Below are positions 1 through 4,891 of a DNA stretch of 7,107 nt, in pieces. Every line of letters starts with the position of its first letter. Positions within the stretch are counted from its first letter, which is position 1. The translations under genes were made by a program, and so were the position numbers. The DNA comes from CAWJHE01 sp964614855 (GTDB taxonomy: Bacteria > Chloroflexota > Anaerolineae > Anaerolineales > UBA4823). The stretch is from contig CAZTMX010000147.1 in the NCBI GenBank assembly GCA_964614855.1, positions 1-7,107 of the forward strand, given 5' to 3'. The notes beneath the pieces are model-generated. The model saw only the letters and a list, made by a program, of their open reading frames with translations. It did no database searches and was not told the origin of the DNA.

Positions 1-6
1 ACCTAA

Positions 7-14
7 TCTCCCCT
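7..14 (-). promoter_or_regulatory. Shine-Dalgarno sequence of a leftward gene beginning just outside the window
   Basis: On the minus strand positions 14 to 7 read AGGGGAGA, a good Shine-Dalgarno match. Seven bases remain between its GGAG core and the window edge, so a start codon directly past the edge would have ideal spacing. Together with the promoter and palindrome just upstream (16-63), this marks the 5' end of a gene whose coding region lies entirely to the left. The gene itself cannot be identified. Confidence 0.6.
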
Positions 15-15
15 G

Positions 16-37
16 AATATGAGCATTTGCTCATATT
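16..37. promoter_or_regulatory. Perfect 10-2-10 palindrome, probable ArsR/SmtB-family operator
   Basis: The arms AATATGAGCA (16-25) and TGCTCATATT (28-37) are exact reverse complements separated by TT. An AT-rich outer half around TGAGCA/TGCTCA with a two-base centre is the layout of operators bound by ArsR/SmtB-family metal-sensing repressors (SmtB, CzrA, CadC type). It overlaps the last three bases of the leftward -10 box and covers the likely transcription start, where a bound repressor would block RNA polymerase. The palindrome is seen directly. The regulator family is inferred from resemblance, and the regulated gene (a metal exporter or the repressor itself would be typical) lies outside the window. 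Confidence 0.6.
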
Positions 38-63
38 ATATCTTGGAATATTTTTTCTGTAAC
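35..63 (-). promoter_or_regulatory. Sigma-70-type promoter of the off-window leftward gene
   Basis: On the minus strand there is a consensus -10 TATAAT (35-40) and a 4/6 -35 match GTTACA (58-63), separated by 17 bp. The -10 overlaps the palindrome at 16-37, and a Shine-Dalgarno sequence follows at 7-14, so promoter, operator and ribosome site are in the correct order for a leftward gene. Confidence 0.6.
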
Positions 64-188
64 CTAGATAGAGGCGATTAACATAAAAAAGGGGTGGTAT
101 GCAGAGGAAATCCGTCAATATAGCCGGATGTTCTACTATATCCCTACTAACTCTCTTTCCACTCCACCTAATTTCCCTCCCAGTCCAT
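64..188. other. Intergenic stretch between the left-edge promoter and the reductase gene; no gene seen
   Basis: This is the space upstream of the off-window promoter and downstream of the reductase stop codon. Positions about 138-180 are strongly pyrimidine-rich on the plus strand, so purine-rich in the reductase 3' untranslated region. The only hairpin seen is a 5-bp stem (ATCCG 110-114 with CGGAT 125-129), too weak to call a terminator. No small coding frame is convincing. Confidence 0.5.
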
Positions 189-758
189 TCAGGCACCGAT
201 GCGCGTCACTAACCGGTAATGCAAGAAGACCGTCCCATTACCAAACCGCCGCTCATCTTCCAGCTTGAGATCCAGGCGAACATCCTCCGCAAATGCCTTC
301 AGACCACCCCCCACCAGCACCGGCGATATCAATATGTGACAGACATCAACCAGCCCGGCCCGGAAGGCGTGCGCAGCAAGCGTGGGCCCGGCGATGGCGA
401 GATCTCTCGGGGATGACGCCTTCATACGGCGGATTGCCTCGGGGTCGAAGCTCCGTTCAAGGCGGGTTTTGGGGGTGGTAACGCTGCCCAAGCTGCTGGA
501 GTAGACCACCTTTTCGGCGGCGCGCCAGATACCGGCGAACTCTGCAATACAGGGCGGCTCGTTTTCCAGCGGGAAGGTCTCCCAAACGGCCATGATTTCA
601 TACATGCGGCGGCCATAGAGATAGGTGCCCACCGGGCGCTCGAGCTCGTTTACAAAAGAATGCACCTCTTCATCCGGCGCTGCCCAGTCAAACTTGCCGT
701 CATGGTCTGCGATATAACCGTCCAGAGACATCATTACGGAGTAGATCAAATCAGCCAT
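189..758 (-). CDS. RibD C-terminal/dihydrofolate-reductase-like family protein
   Basis: This 189-residue protein belongs to the RibD C-terminal (bacterial bifunctional deaminase-reductase C-terminal) family, stand-alone DHFR-fold proteins often annotated 'dihydrofolate reductase family protein'. Visible family motifs are MSLDGYIAD near residues 9-17, LYGRRMYE near 47-54, IAGPTLAAHAFRAGLVD around 122-138 and ISPVLVGGGLKAF shortly after. The last is the glycine-rich segment that binds the NADPH phosphates in this fold. The length is normal for the family. The start is supported by AAGGG (765-769) six bases before the ATG. It is the last gene of the leftward group, 93 bp after rsgA, and may be cotranscribed with it. 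The real substrate is unknown: these single-domain proteins are rarely true folate or riboflavin enzymes, so NAD(P)H-dependent reductase is as far as the sequence goes. Confidence 0.85.
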   Translation of the reverse strand: MADLIYSVMMSLDGYIADHDGKFDWAAPDEEVHSFVNELERPVGTYLYGRRMYEIMAVWETFPLENEPPCIAEFAGIWRAAEKVVYSSSLGSVTTPKTRLERSFDPEAIRRMKASSPRDLAIAGPTLAAHAFRAGLVDVCHILISPVLVGGGLKAFAEDVRLDLKLEDERRFGNGTVFLHYRLVTRIGA

Positions 759-762
759 CTTG

Positions 763-770
763 CACCCTTT
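763..770 (-). promoter_or_regulatory. Ribosome binding site of the reductase gene
   Basis: The minus strand reads AAAGGGTG here, with AAGGG six bases before the ATG at 756-758. This supports the annotated start. A small 5-bp hairpin (CGTGG 771-775 with CCACG 781-785) sits directly upstream; its significance is unclear. Confidence 0.55.
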
Positions 771-823
771 CGTGGGAAAACCACGCCTCCTACCAGTAAA
801 TATTCTGCGATTTCAACACGCCC

Positions 824-844
824 GCAGCCACTTGAACAGGCTGC
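824..844 (-). terminator. Weak hairpin 3' of rsgA, possible terminator
   Basis: GCAGCC (824-829) and GGCTGC (839-844) form a 6-bp perfect GC-rich stem with a 9-base loop, lying 8 bases past the rsgA stop codon. No run of T follows on the minus strand, so it is not a classical intrinsic terminator. It may only slow transcription or protect the rsgA transcript end. Confidence 0.25.
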
Positions 845-851
845 ATTCAGC

Positions 852-1913
852 TCATTTCCTCATGTGCTTTTTTACATTCTTGACCAACTTACCGAAATCC
901 TTATCTTTCTTGCGCTTCTCGAGATAGGACATTTCATGGTAGCCGGACTCGCCGGAAAGCTTTAAGTAGCTTTCATAACGATCCCTGCTCAGCGTGCCGT
1001 CCTGCAATGCCCCCAGCAGGGCGCAGCCAGCTTCGCTGGTGTGCGTACAATCGGAGAACCTGCAAGCGGTGGACAGCTCGGCAATATCGATAAAACTCTG
1101 GTCGATCCCGCTGCTCATCCCCAGCGCGCCCAGCTCGCGCATCCCGGGCGTGTCGATCAGCATTGCGCCGCCTTCCAGGATGATCAGCTGGCGGCGGGTG
1201 GTGGTGTGCACCCCCTTGCCGTCATACTCCCGCACGGCCTGTGTGTCGAACTGCGCCTGCCCAACCAGCTGGTTGAGCGTGGTGGTCTTGCCCACGCCCG
1301 ATGACCCAAGCAGGCAGTAAGTTTTTCCGAGCTGCAGCATCCCGCGCAGCTCAGCCAGCCCGGCGCCGGTGTTGTTGCTGATGGGCAGGATGGGACAGTC
1401 GATGCGCGCCTCGCGCACGGCTGCGACCAGGCGCTGCAGCCCTGGTGCATCCACCAGGTCGCTCTTGGTCAGCACAAGCCGGGGCGCTACCTGTCCATCG
1501 TTGACCATGACCAGGTAGCGCTCCAGCCGGTGGATGTTGAAATTGGCATCGCAGGATTGCAGGATAAACGCCGTGTCGATATTGGCGGCGATCATCTGGT
1601 AATCGACCGTCTTGCCCGGCGTCTTACGGCGCAGGAGGGATTTCCTGGGGAACAGGTCGTAGATGATGGCAAAAGCGCCGGCGTCGTAATATTGGGCGAA
1701 GATCCAATCGCCCACGCACGGCAGATCCACAGCCGACTGCGCCGAAAACAGCAGGTTCCCCGCCAGCTCGGCGCGCACTTCGCCGTTCCCGTCCCGGATC
1801 AGGTAGCTGTCCCGGTCGACCGCGGTCACGCGCGCCGGGGCCCAGTCGGGGCTGCGGGCTTGCGCTAATTTCTGCCGGTAATATTCGTCAAATCCTAATG
1901 CTTCGAGATCCAT
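852..1913 (-). CDS. rsgA: Ribosome small subunit-dependent GTPase RsgA
   Basis: RsgA (YjeQ/YloQ) is a circularly permuted GTPase that binds the 30S subunit late in assembly and checks maturation of the decoding region; GTP hydrolysis releases it. All domains are visible in the 353-residue protein: an N-terminal OB-fold region (about 25-100), then the permuted GTPase motifs G4 TKSD (149-152), G1 GSSGVGKT (203-210), G2 around HTTT (236-239) and G3 DTPG (254-257). A zinc-binding motif with Cys284, Cys289, His291 and Cys297 follows, and then a lysine-rich C-terminal tail. The start at 1913 is preferred because AGGA lies 8 bases upstream and the protein then begins like other long RsgA proteins (MDLEALGF). 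The frame stays open upstream to a possible start at 1991, but those 26 residues have no family resemblance. It lies 83 bp after the toxin gene. G+C is high (about 70% in a sampled line), unlike the TA genes. Confidence 0.95.
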   Translation of the reverse strand: MDLEALGFDEYYRQKLAQARSPDWAPARVTAVDRDSYLIRDGNGEVRAELAGNLLFSAQSAVDLPCVGDWIFAQYYDAGAFAIIYDLFPRKSLLRRKTPGKTVDYQMIAANIDTAFILQSCDANFNIHRLERYLVMVNDGQVAPRLVLTKSDLVDAPGLQRLVAAVREARIDCPILPISNNTGAGLAELRGMLQLGKTYCLLGSSGVGKTTTLNQLVGQAQFDTQAVREYDGKGVHTTTRRQLIILEGGAMLIDTPGMRELGALGMSSGIDQSFIDIAELSTACRFSDCTHTSEAGCALLGALQDGTLSRDRYESYLKLSGESGYHEMSYLEKRKKDKDFGKLVKNVKKHMRK

Positions 1914-1921
1914 ATATGTCG

Positions 1922-1925
1922 TCCT
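1922..1925 (-). promoter_or_regulatory. Ribosome binding site that decides the rsgA start
   Basis: The minus strand has AGGA eight bases before the ATG at 1911-1913. The alternative upstream start at 1991 has no comparable site, so this supports the 353-residue form. The 83-bp gap to the toxin stop shows no clear -35/-10 pair; rsgA may be read through from the TA operon or use a weak promoter I cannot see. Confidence 0.5.
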
Positions 1926-1996
1926 GGTGAAAGCAAGAAACCTAGTAGTACATATTGTCCAATTGACAGGAATACATTTGATACACCCCAAGAACG

Positions 1997-2731
1997 CTAA
2001 TTCGATCTTTCCTTTTCCCTCTCCAACAACCAGAGTGTCTCCGGGATAAGGATTTTCCGCACCTGCTGGAACTTCACTGCGGGCAGCAGCGAATTGAGAT
2101 CCTCATTCACCATAGTCTGAGTGACATGCTCTTTGATGAACGTAATCAGCTCGTCGATGTATTCCTTTGACGGCAGACCGGTGCGCTCCCGGATCACCGC
2201 GCTGTGATAGGTGTAACCCTGGAGGAAAAAGTGGTGGATATCGTATAAATCACGCCCGGCGATGGTCTTGTGCTGCGCGTAGCGGTCGGTGAGGGCAACC
2301 AGTTTGTTGGCGAACATGGTCTCAATGGTCTGGCTGTTCACCAGGCGGTCGATCTCGGGAAAGTACTGCACTTTATATTGATTGGCTTCCACAATAAAGC
2401 TGCTGGCGCTGATTTTTAAAGTGCTGCGTCTGCCTGGGCTGCTGGGATATCGTAACTGGAAAAACAGCACCTTCTCAAACTCCAGGATTAACTGCAGCCC
2501 CTGCTTCAAGAAAACAGCGTGAAACGCCTGGCGCAGACTAGCTTCATCAGCGCCCTTCAGCATATCGAAATCCAGGTCCACAGAAAAACGATCCAGGTAG
2601 CCCAGCATGGCAGCGCAGGTACCACCCTTAAACGCCAGGCTCTGAGCCAGCAGCGGTTGGTCGACGATCTCCATCAATAAGCGGTGCAGGTAGGATCTAT
2701 GCAGCACGTCTTCGGGACGCAGCTCGATCAT
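1997..2731 (-). CDS. AbiEii/AbiGii-family nucleotidyltransferase toxin
   Basis: This 244-residue protein is the toxin of an AbiE-type (type IV) toxin-antitoxin module. AbiEii proteins are DNA-polymerase-beta-like nucleotidyltransferases; relatives halt growth using GTP or other nucleotides, and some modify tRNA. The family signature is clear: FKGGT (34-38) followed by RFSVDLDFD (48-56), giving the GG(S/T) loop and the catalytic D52-x-D54 pair. Then come NKLVAL (142-147) with the conserved lysine 143 and RDLYDI (160-165), typical of the C-terminal helical part. The third carboxylate usually expected in the central strand is not obvious: the strand reads LKISAS (105-110). The start overlaps the antitoxin stop in an ATGA (2728-2731), with AGGTGG (2739-2744) seven bases upstream, so the two are translationally coupled. 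The module may act in phage defence or plasmid/island stability. Confidence 0.88.
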   Translation of the reverse strand: MIELRPEDVLHRSYLHRLLMEIVDQPLLAQSLAFKGGTCAAMLGYLDRFSVDLDFDMLKGADEASLRQAFHAVFLKQGLQLILEFEKVLFFQLRYPSSPGRRSTLKISASSFIVEANQYKVQYFPEIDRLVNSQTIETMFANKLVALTDRYAQHKTIAGRDLYDIHHFFLQGYTYHSAVIRERTGLPSKEYIDELITFIKEHVTQTMVNEDLNSLLPAVKFQQVRKILIPETLWLLEREKERSN

Positions 2732-3261
2732 GGGTAGCCCACCTGCCTTTGGATAAATTTGACTCGCTCAAAATCGATTGATTCCGGAATATCGAAATGA
2801 TAGCTAGGAGCGTAATACAGCATATCGGCTACCGCACGCTCGAGCGAGGCTGTGTACACTCCATCGCGCTGATCGACCCCGGCGGGGTGGTAAAGGTAAT
2901 CATCCTTGAGCTGGCGAAAACGAAATGACCATTCCCCGATCGTAACGCGCCTGGACTGGTCGGCGATGAAGGTGTAATCGTAGACCACCTGCGAGATGAC
3001 ACCGGCTTGTGCTAAGACGGTCTCTGTACTCAGATAGGTGTAGCGGTGGATGATCGCCACGCCCAGCTCCAGCGGGTTAAGCGAGGCAAGTGGAACAGTG
3101 GCATACAACCCCTTGTAGATGGGGAAGAGGATCCCCCGGTCGATGTACCGGCTGATGGCCATATACAAATTGTGCCTGTCCTCGATGCCCCACAGTGTTG
3201 CTAGATCGTTGGTATGATACAGGTCACGGTCTAATTGCAGTAGTTCGCTTATCCTATACAT
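2728..3261 (-). CDS. AbiEi-like antitoxin/transcriptional repressor
   Basis: This 177-residue protein sits directly before the AbiEii toxin and overlaps it by 4 bp. The N-terminal part (about residues 5-55) has the character of a winged helix-turn-helix, with YHTNDLATLWGI and a wing-like segment GILFPIYKGLYATVP, as in AbiEi-type antitoxins. The rest includes LSTETVLAQAGVI and the conserved-looking SLERAVADMLYYAP. In characterised AbiE systems the antitoxin neutralises the toxin without forming a stable complex and represses the operon by binding inverted repeats in the promoter. The 11-bp inverted repeat over this gene's own start codon fits that well. There is no Shine-Dalgarno sequence, and the predicted transcript starts at or within a few bases of the ATG. 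Length is below that of the larger AbiEi proteins, in line with the smaller antitoxin subgroup. Confidence 0.8.
   Translation of the reverse strand: MYRISELLQLDRDLYHTNDLATLWGIEDRHNLYMAISRYIDRGILFPIYKGLYATVPLASLNPLELGVAIIHRYTYLSTETVLAQAGVISQVVYDYTFIADQSRRVTIGEWSFRFRQLKDDYLYHPAGVDQRDGVYTASLERAVADMLYYAPSYHFDIPESIDFERVKFIQRQVGYP
2739..2744 (-). promoter_or_regulatory. Ribosome binding site of the toxin gene, inside the antitoxin
   Basis: AGGTGG on the minus strand is seven bases before the toxin ATG and lies within the last codons of the antitoxin. Unlike the antitoxin, the toxin therefore has its own Shine-Dalgarno sequence, and the ATGA overlap adds coupling. Confidence 0.5.
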
Positions 3262-3276
3262 TTTTGTATAGGATAA
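3249..3276. promoter_or_regulatory. 11-bp inverted repeat over the antitoxin start codon, probable AbiEi operator
   Basis: TTATCCTATAC (3249-3259) and GTATAGGATAA (3266-3276) are perfect reverse complements with a 6-base AT spacer. One arm covers the -10 box, the other covers codons 1-4 and the first base of codon 5 of the antitoxin. AbiEi antitoxins are known to repress their own operon through inverted repeats in the promoter, so this is the natural binding site. The repeat is seen directly; its ligand is inferred. Only one copy is present, whereas the best-studied AbiE promoter has two. Confidence 0.7.
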
Positions 3277-3298
3277 TACAACTTAAATGCAAAGTCAA
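3270..3298 (-). promoter_or_regulatory. Promoter of the toxin-antitoxin operon
   Basis: On the minus strand TTGACT (3293-3298, 5/6 match to the -35 consensus) is 17 bp from TATCCT (3270-3275, 4/6 to the -10 consensus). The expected start of transcription is about 3262-3264, immediately before the ATG at 3259-3261, giving a leaderless or nearly leaderless mRNA. This agrees with the absence of a Shine-Dalgarno sequence. Confidence 0.6.
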
Positions 3299-3361
3299 GG
3301 GGAAATTGAGGCCATTTCTTGAAGGTCAAATGATCCAGTGCCATTCAATCCTGATGGGTCT

Positions 3362-3389
3362 TTCACAAGATCGCGCCAGGATATATAAT
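3362..3389 (+). promoter_or_regulatory. Promoter of the DinB/ClbS-like gene
   Basis: TTCACA (3362-3367, 5/6 match) and TATAAT (3384-3389, consensus) are separated by 16 bp. Transcription from about 3396 would leave a leader of roughly 50 bases before the ATG at 3449. It is divergent from the TA promoter, with about 60 bp between the two -35 boxes. Confidence 0.6.
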
Positions 3390-3436
3390 TATATTATCGA
3401 ACAAATCTCTACCACCTGTATCCACTTGCAGACCAC

Positions 3437-3441
3437 AGGAG
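3437..3441 (+). promoter_or_regulatory. Ribosome binding site of the DinB/ClbS-like gene
   Basis: AGGAG lies seven bases before the ATG at 3449 and fixes that start. Confidence 0.65.
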
Positions 3442-3448
3442 CCCCCAA

Positions 3449-3907
3449 ATGAATAAAGCACAAATCCTGGACAAGCTTGACCAGACCTGGGCGGAGCTGC
3501 AGGGTTCGTTCGCCGGCTTGAGCGAAAGCCAGATGACGCAGCCTGGGGTGACAGGTAAATGGTCGCTCAAAGATATCCTGGCGCACGTGACCACCTGGGA
3601 GAGTGAAGCGCTGAAGTACCTGCCGCTGATCGCCGAGGACGGCAGACCGCCGCGCTACCGCGACCAGTACGGCGGGATCAATGCCTTCAATGCCCTGATG
3701 ACCGAACAAAAAGGGGCGCTGCCGCTCGCTGATGTCTTGAAGCAGGTAGAGGAGACGCATGAGCAGTTGGTGCGCTACCTGCAGCAAGCGCCAGACGAAT
3801 TATTCAGCCGCGAGACGCGCTTTCTGCGCCGGCTGCGGGCGGATAGCATCGGCCACTACCCGGAACACACCCGCGCCATCCAGGAGTGGCGAGCAAAAAA
3901 CACGTAA
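3449..3907 (+). CDS. DinB/ClbS (DfsB)-like four-helix-bundle protein
   Basis: This 152-residue protein resembles the DinB-like four-helix-bundle superfamily, specifically the ClbS/DfsB branch. Near the N-terminus is GKWSLKDILAHVTTWE with His46, and near the C-terminus GHYPEHTRAIQEW with His136 and His140. Three histidines so placed are the usual metal-binding triad of DinB-fold proteins, and the trailing H-x3-H-x3-I-x2-W pattern is typical of the ClbS branch. ClbS itself is a cyclopropane hydrolase that protects colibactin producers from their own toxin; most homologues have no known substrate. No membrane segment or signal peptide is seen. The gene has its own promoter and is divergent from the TA operon and convergent with the oxidoreductase gene, so it appears to be a single transcription unit. 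A thiol- or metal-dependent hydrolase or transferase role is possible; a precise function cannot be given. Confidence 0.8.
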   Translation: MNKAQILDKLDQTWAELQGSFAGLSESQMTQPGVTGKWSLKDILAHVTTWESEALKYLPLIAEDGRPPRYRDQYGGINAFNALMTEQKGALPLADVLKQVEETHEQLVRYLQQAPDELFSRETRFLRRLRADSIGHYPEHTRAIQEWRAKNT

Positions 3908-3922
3908 GCCCAAACAAACTGT

Positions 3923-3939
3923 GCAGACACTTGGTCTGC
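3923..3939. terminator. Hairpin between convergent genes, weak candidate terminator
   Basis: GCAGAC (3923-3928) and GTCTGC (3934-3939) form a 6-bp stem with a 5-base loop, 15 bases after the DinB-like stop codon. No T-run follows on either strand, so intrinsic termination is doubtful. The rest of the interval up to 4041 is GC-rich without a gene. Confidence 0.3.
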
Positions 3940-4041
3940 GGCGGATTTCACCAGCAAAAACGGCGTGAGAAGCTGGGGCAAGTCGCGCGCGCCCTTCTCT
4001 GGCGCCGCCCCGCGCACCGCGCATTCTATCCCCGCGTGCCC

Positions 4042-4638
4042 CTACCGCCTTTTATCCTTGCGCCTGCCCAATGCCAGCGGCAGCAGCACGGCCGTCGCCA
4101 GCGGCCAAACCCAGGCTAGGTCGCCGGGACCGCCCGGACCGGTGAGCGCCTCGGAGCGCTGGATGCGCACCAGGCGGTAATCCTTCGTAAGCGAATCCAG
4201 GGTCGCATCGTCCATCTTTTCGGGGTCGATGCCGGCAGCGTAGCTGGCAAAACCGCTGGCTACCAGCACCCTGCGCAGCAGCTCCAGCCGTGCCGGGTCA
4301 TCCGAGACATCCTCTGCCACGCCCGCCCAGCGCCCTTCCACCAGCCACAGCTCGACCTCAGGATTAGCGATCACGTTGCGGTACCAGTCGGCTTTGGCGC
4401 CGAAACCTGCCAGGCAGTAGACATCGTCGTCCACGATGGCATAGTTGAGCGGTGTGCGGCGCAGCAGACCCGTCTTGCGGCCGCGCTGCCCCAGCACCAT
4501 GATCCAGCCGCCCCAGCGCGTGCCGTTGCCGTAGGAGCCCAGCCCCAGGCGGAAGAGCATGAGCATAAATTTATTGAAAGAATGGAAACTCCGCCGCAAA
4601 GCAGCCGCTGTTTGCGCGTTCACCGGTTCAGCAGTCAT
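4042..4638 (-). CDS. Deazaflavin (F420)-dependent nitroreductase (Ddn) family protein with a C-terminal membrane segment
   Basis: This 198-residue protein is of the Ddn family, split-beta-barrel oxidoreductases that use deazaflavin F420 (some members bind other flavins or haem). Motifs seen are GQRGRKTGLLRRTPLNYA (50-67), the conserved GR-(K/R)-(S/T)-G cofactor-phosphate segment, and ADWYRNVIANPEVELWL (83-99), matching the family's W-(Y/x)-x-N-x3-x-P pattern. The start at 4638 is chosen because AAGGAGGT (4643-4650) is four bases upstream; the nine extra codons up to 4665 overlap that site. The end is unusual: after the catalytic domain about 20 mostly hydrophobic residues (about 171-191) are followed by the basic tail RRKDKRR, a likely single membrane helix with the tail inside. 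It implies that the cell makes F420 or a similar cofactor, which some Chloroflexota do. The gene is divergent from surE; no clear promoter is seen. Confidence 0.85.
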   Translation of the reverse strand: MTAEPVNAQTAAALRRSFHSFNKFMLMLFRLGLGSYGNGTRWGGWIMVLGQRGRKTGLLRRTPLNYAIVDDDVYCLAGFGAKADWYRNVIANPEVELWLVEGRWAGVAEDVSDDPARLELLRRVLVASGFASYAAGIDPEKMDDATLDSLTKDYRLVRIQRSEALTGPGGPGDLAWVWPLATAVLLPLALGRRKDKRR

Positions 4639-4642
4639 TTCT

Positions 4643-4650
4643 ACCTCCTT
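4643..4650 (-). promoter_or_regulatory. Strong ribosome binding site deciding the oxidoreductase start
   Basis: AAGGAGGT on the minus strand is a near-perfect complement to the 16S rRNA 3' end, four bases before the ATG at 4636-4638. It excludes the longer in-frame starts at 4665 and 4662. Confidence 0.8.
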
Positions 4651-4809
4651 TGCTTGACACATCACCTATGGGCGCCATCAGGCATCTTCAGCCCGCAATA
4701 ACGACGCCCTGGTCGATCCTTGTCCCAACAGCGTACACAACAGTCCCAGCAATCCTGCGGACGTGCGCAACTTCTATCGGGAACACAAAGTACGCCTACC
4801 TTATTGTAG

Positions 4810-4815
4810 TATACT
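4810..4815 (+). promoter_or_regulatory. Possible -10 box for surE
   Basis: TATACT (5/6 match to the -10 consensus) lies about 77 bases before the surE ATG. No convincing -35 element is found 16-18 bp upstream, so this is tentative. The interval 4639-4809 between the divergent genes otherwise shows no gene or clear element. Confidence 0.3.
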
Positions 4816-4829
4816 TTTCGCCAGGGTGC

Positions 4830-4857
4830 GCGCTGGGCGGATAATATTCACCAGCGC
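4830..4857 (+). other. GC-rich inverted repeat with AT-rich centre in the surE leader
   Basis: GCGCTGG (4830-4836) and CCAGCGC (4851-4857) are exact reverse complements around a 14-base segment containing ATAATATT. It lies 34 bases before the surE ATG. It could be an operator, an RNA hairpin in the leader, or chance in a GC-rich region. Confidence 0.3.
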
Positions 4858-4891
4858 CCCCAGACCCAACCTTGAACCAGGCGAGAGTGCT

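Noticed and set aside
110..129. Hairpin downstream of the reductase gene as terminator
   Set aside because: Only a 5-bp stem with a 10-base loop and a short T tract on the minus strand; too weak.
1041..1868. Long plus-strand open frames opposite rsgA
   Set aside because: They are antisense shadows of a GC-rich conserved gene with no recognisable domains or ribosome sites.
1952..1972. TGTC-N5-GACA half-symmetry upstream of rsgA as an operator
   Set aside because: Only four bases per arm and no associated promoter; expected by chance.
1914..1991. 26-codon N-terminal extension of RsgA from 1991
   Set aside because: No ribosome site, no family similarity, and a good AGGA site precedes the ATG at 1913.
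4654..4659. Perfect TTGACA -35-like hexamer on the plus strand
   Set aside because: No -10-like sequence lies 16-18 bp downstream (the region reads ATCAGG), and the surE start is over 230 bp away; chance match beside the oxidoreductase ribosome site.
4658..4891. Long open frame continuous with surE, with a GTG start at 4763
   Set aside because: The upstream residues do not resemble SurE, which normally begins a few residues before TNDDG; ATG 4892 gives the family length. I could not recognise the extension as a gene remnant.
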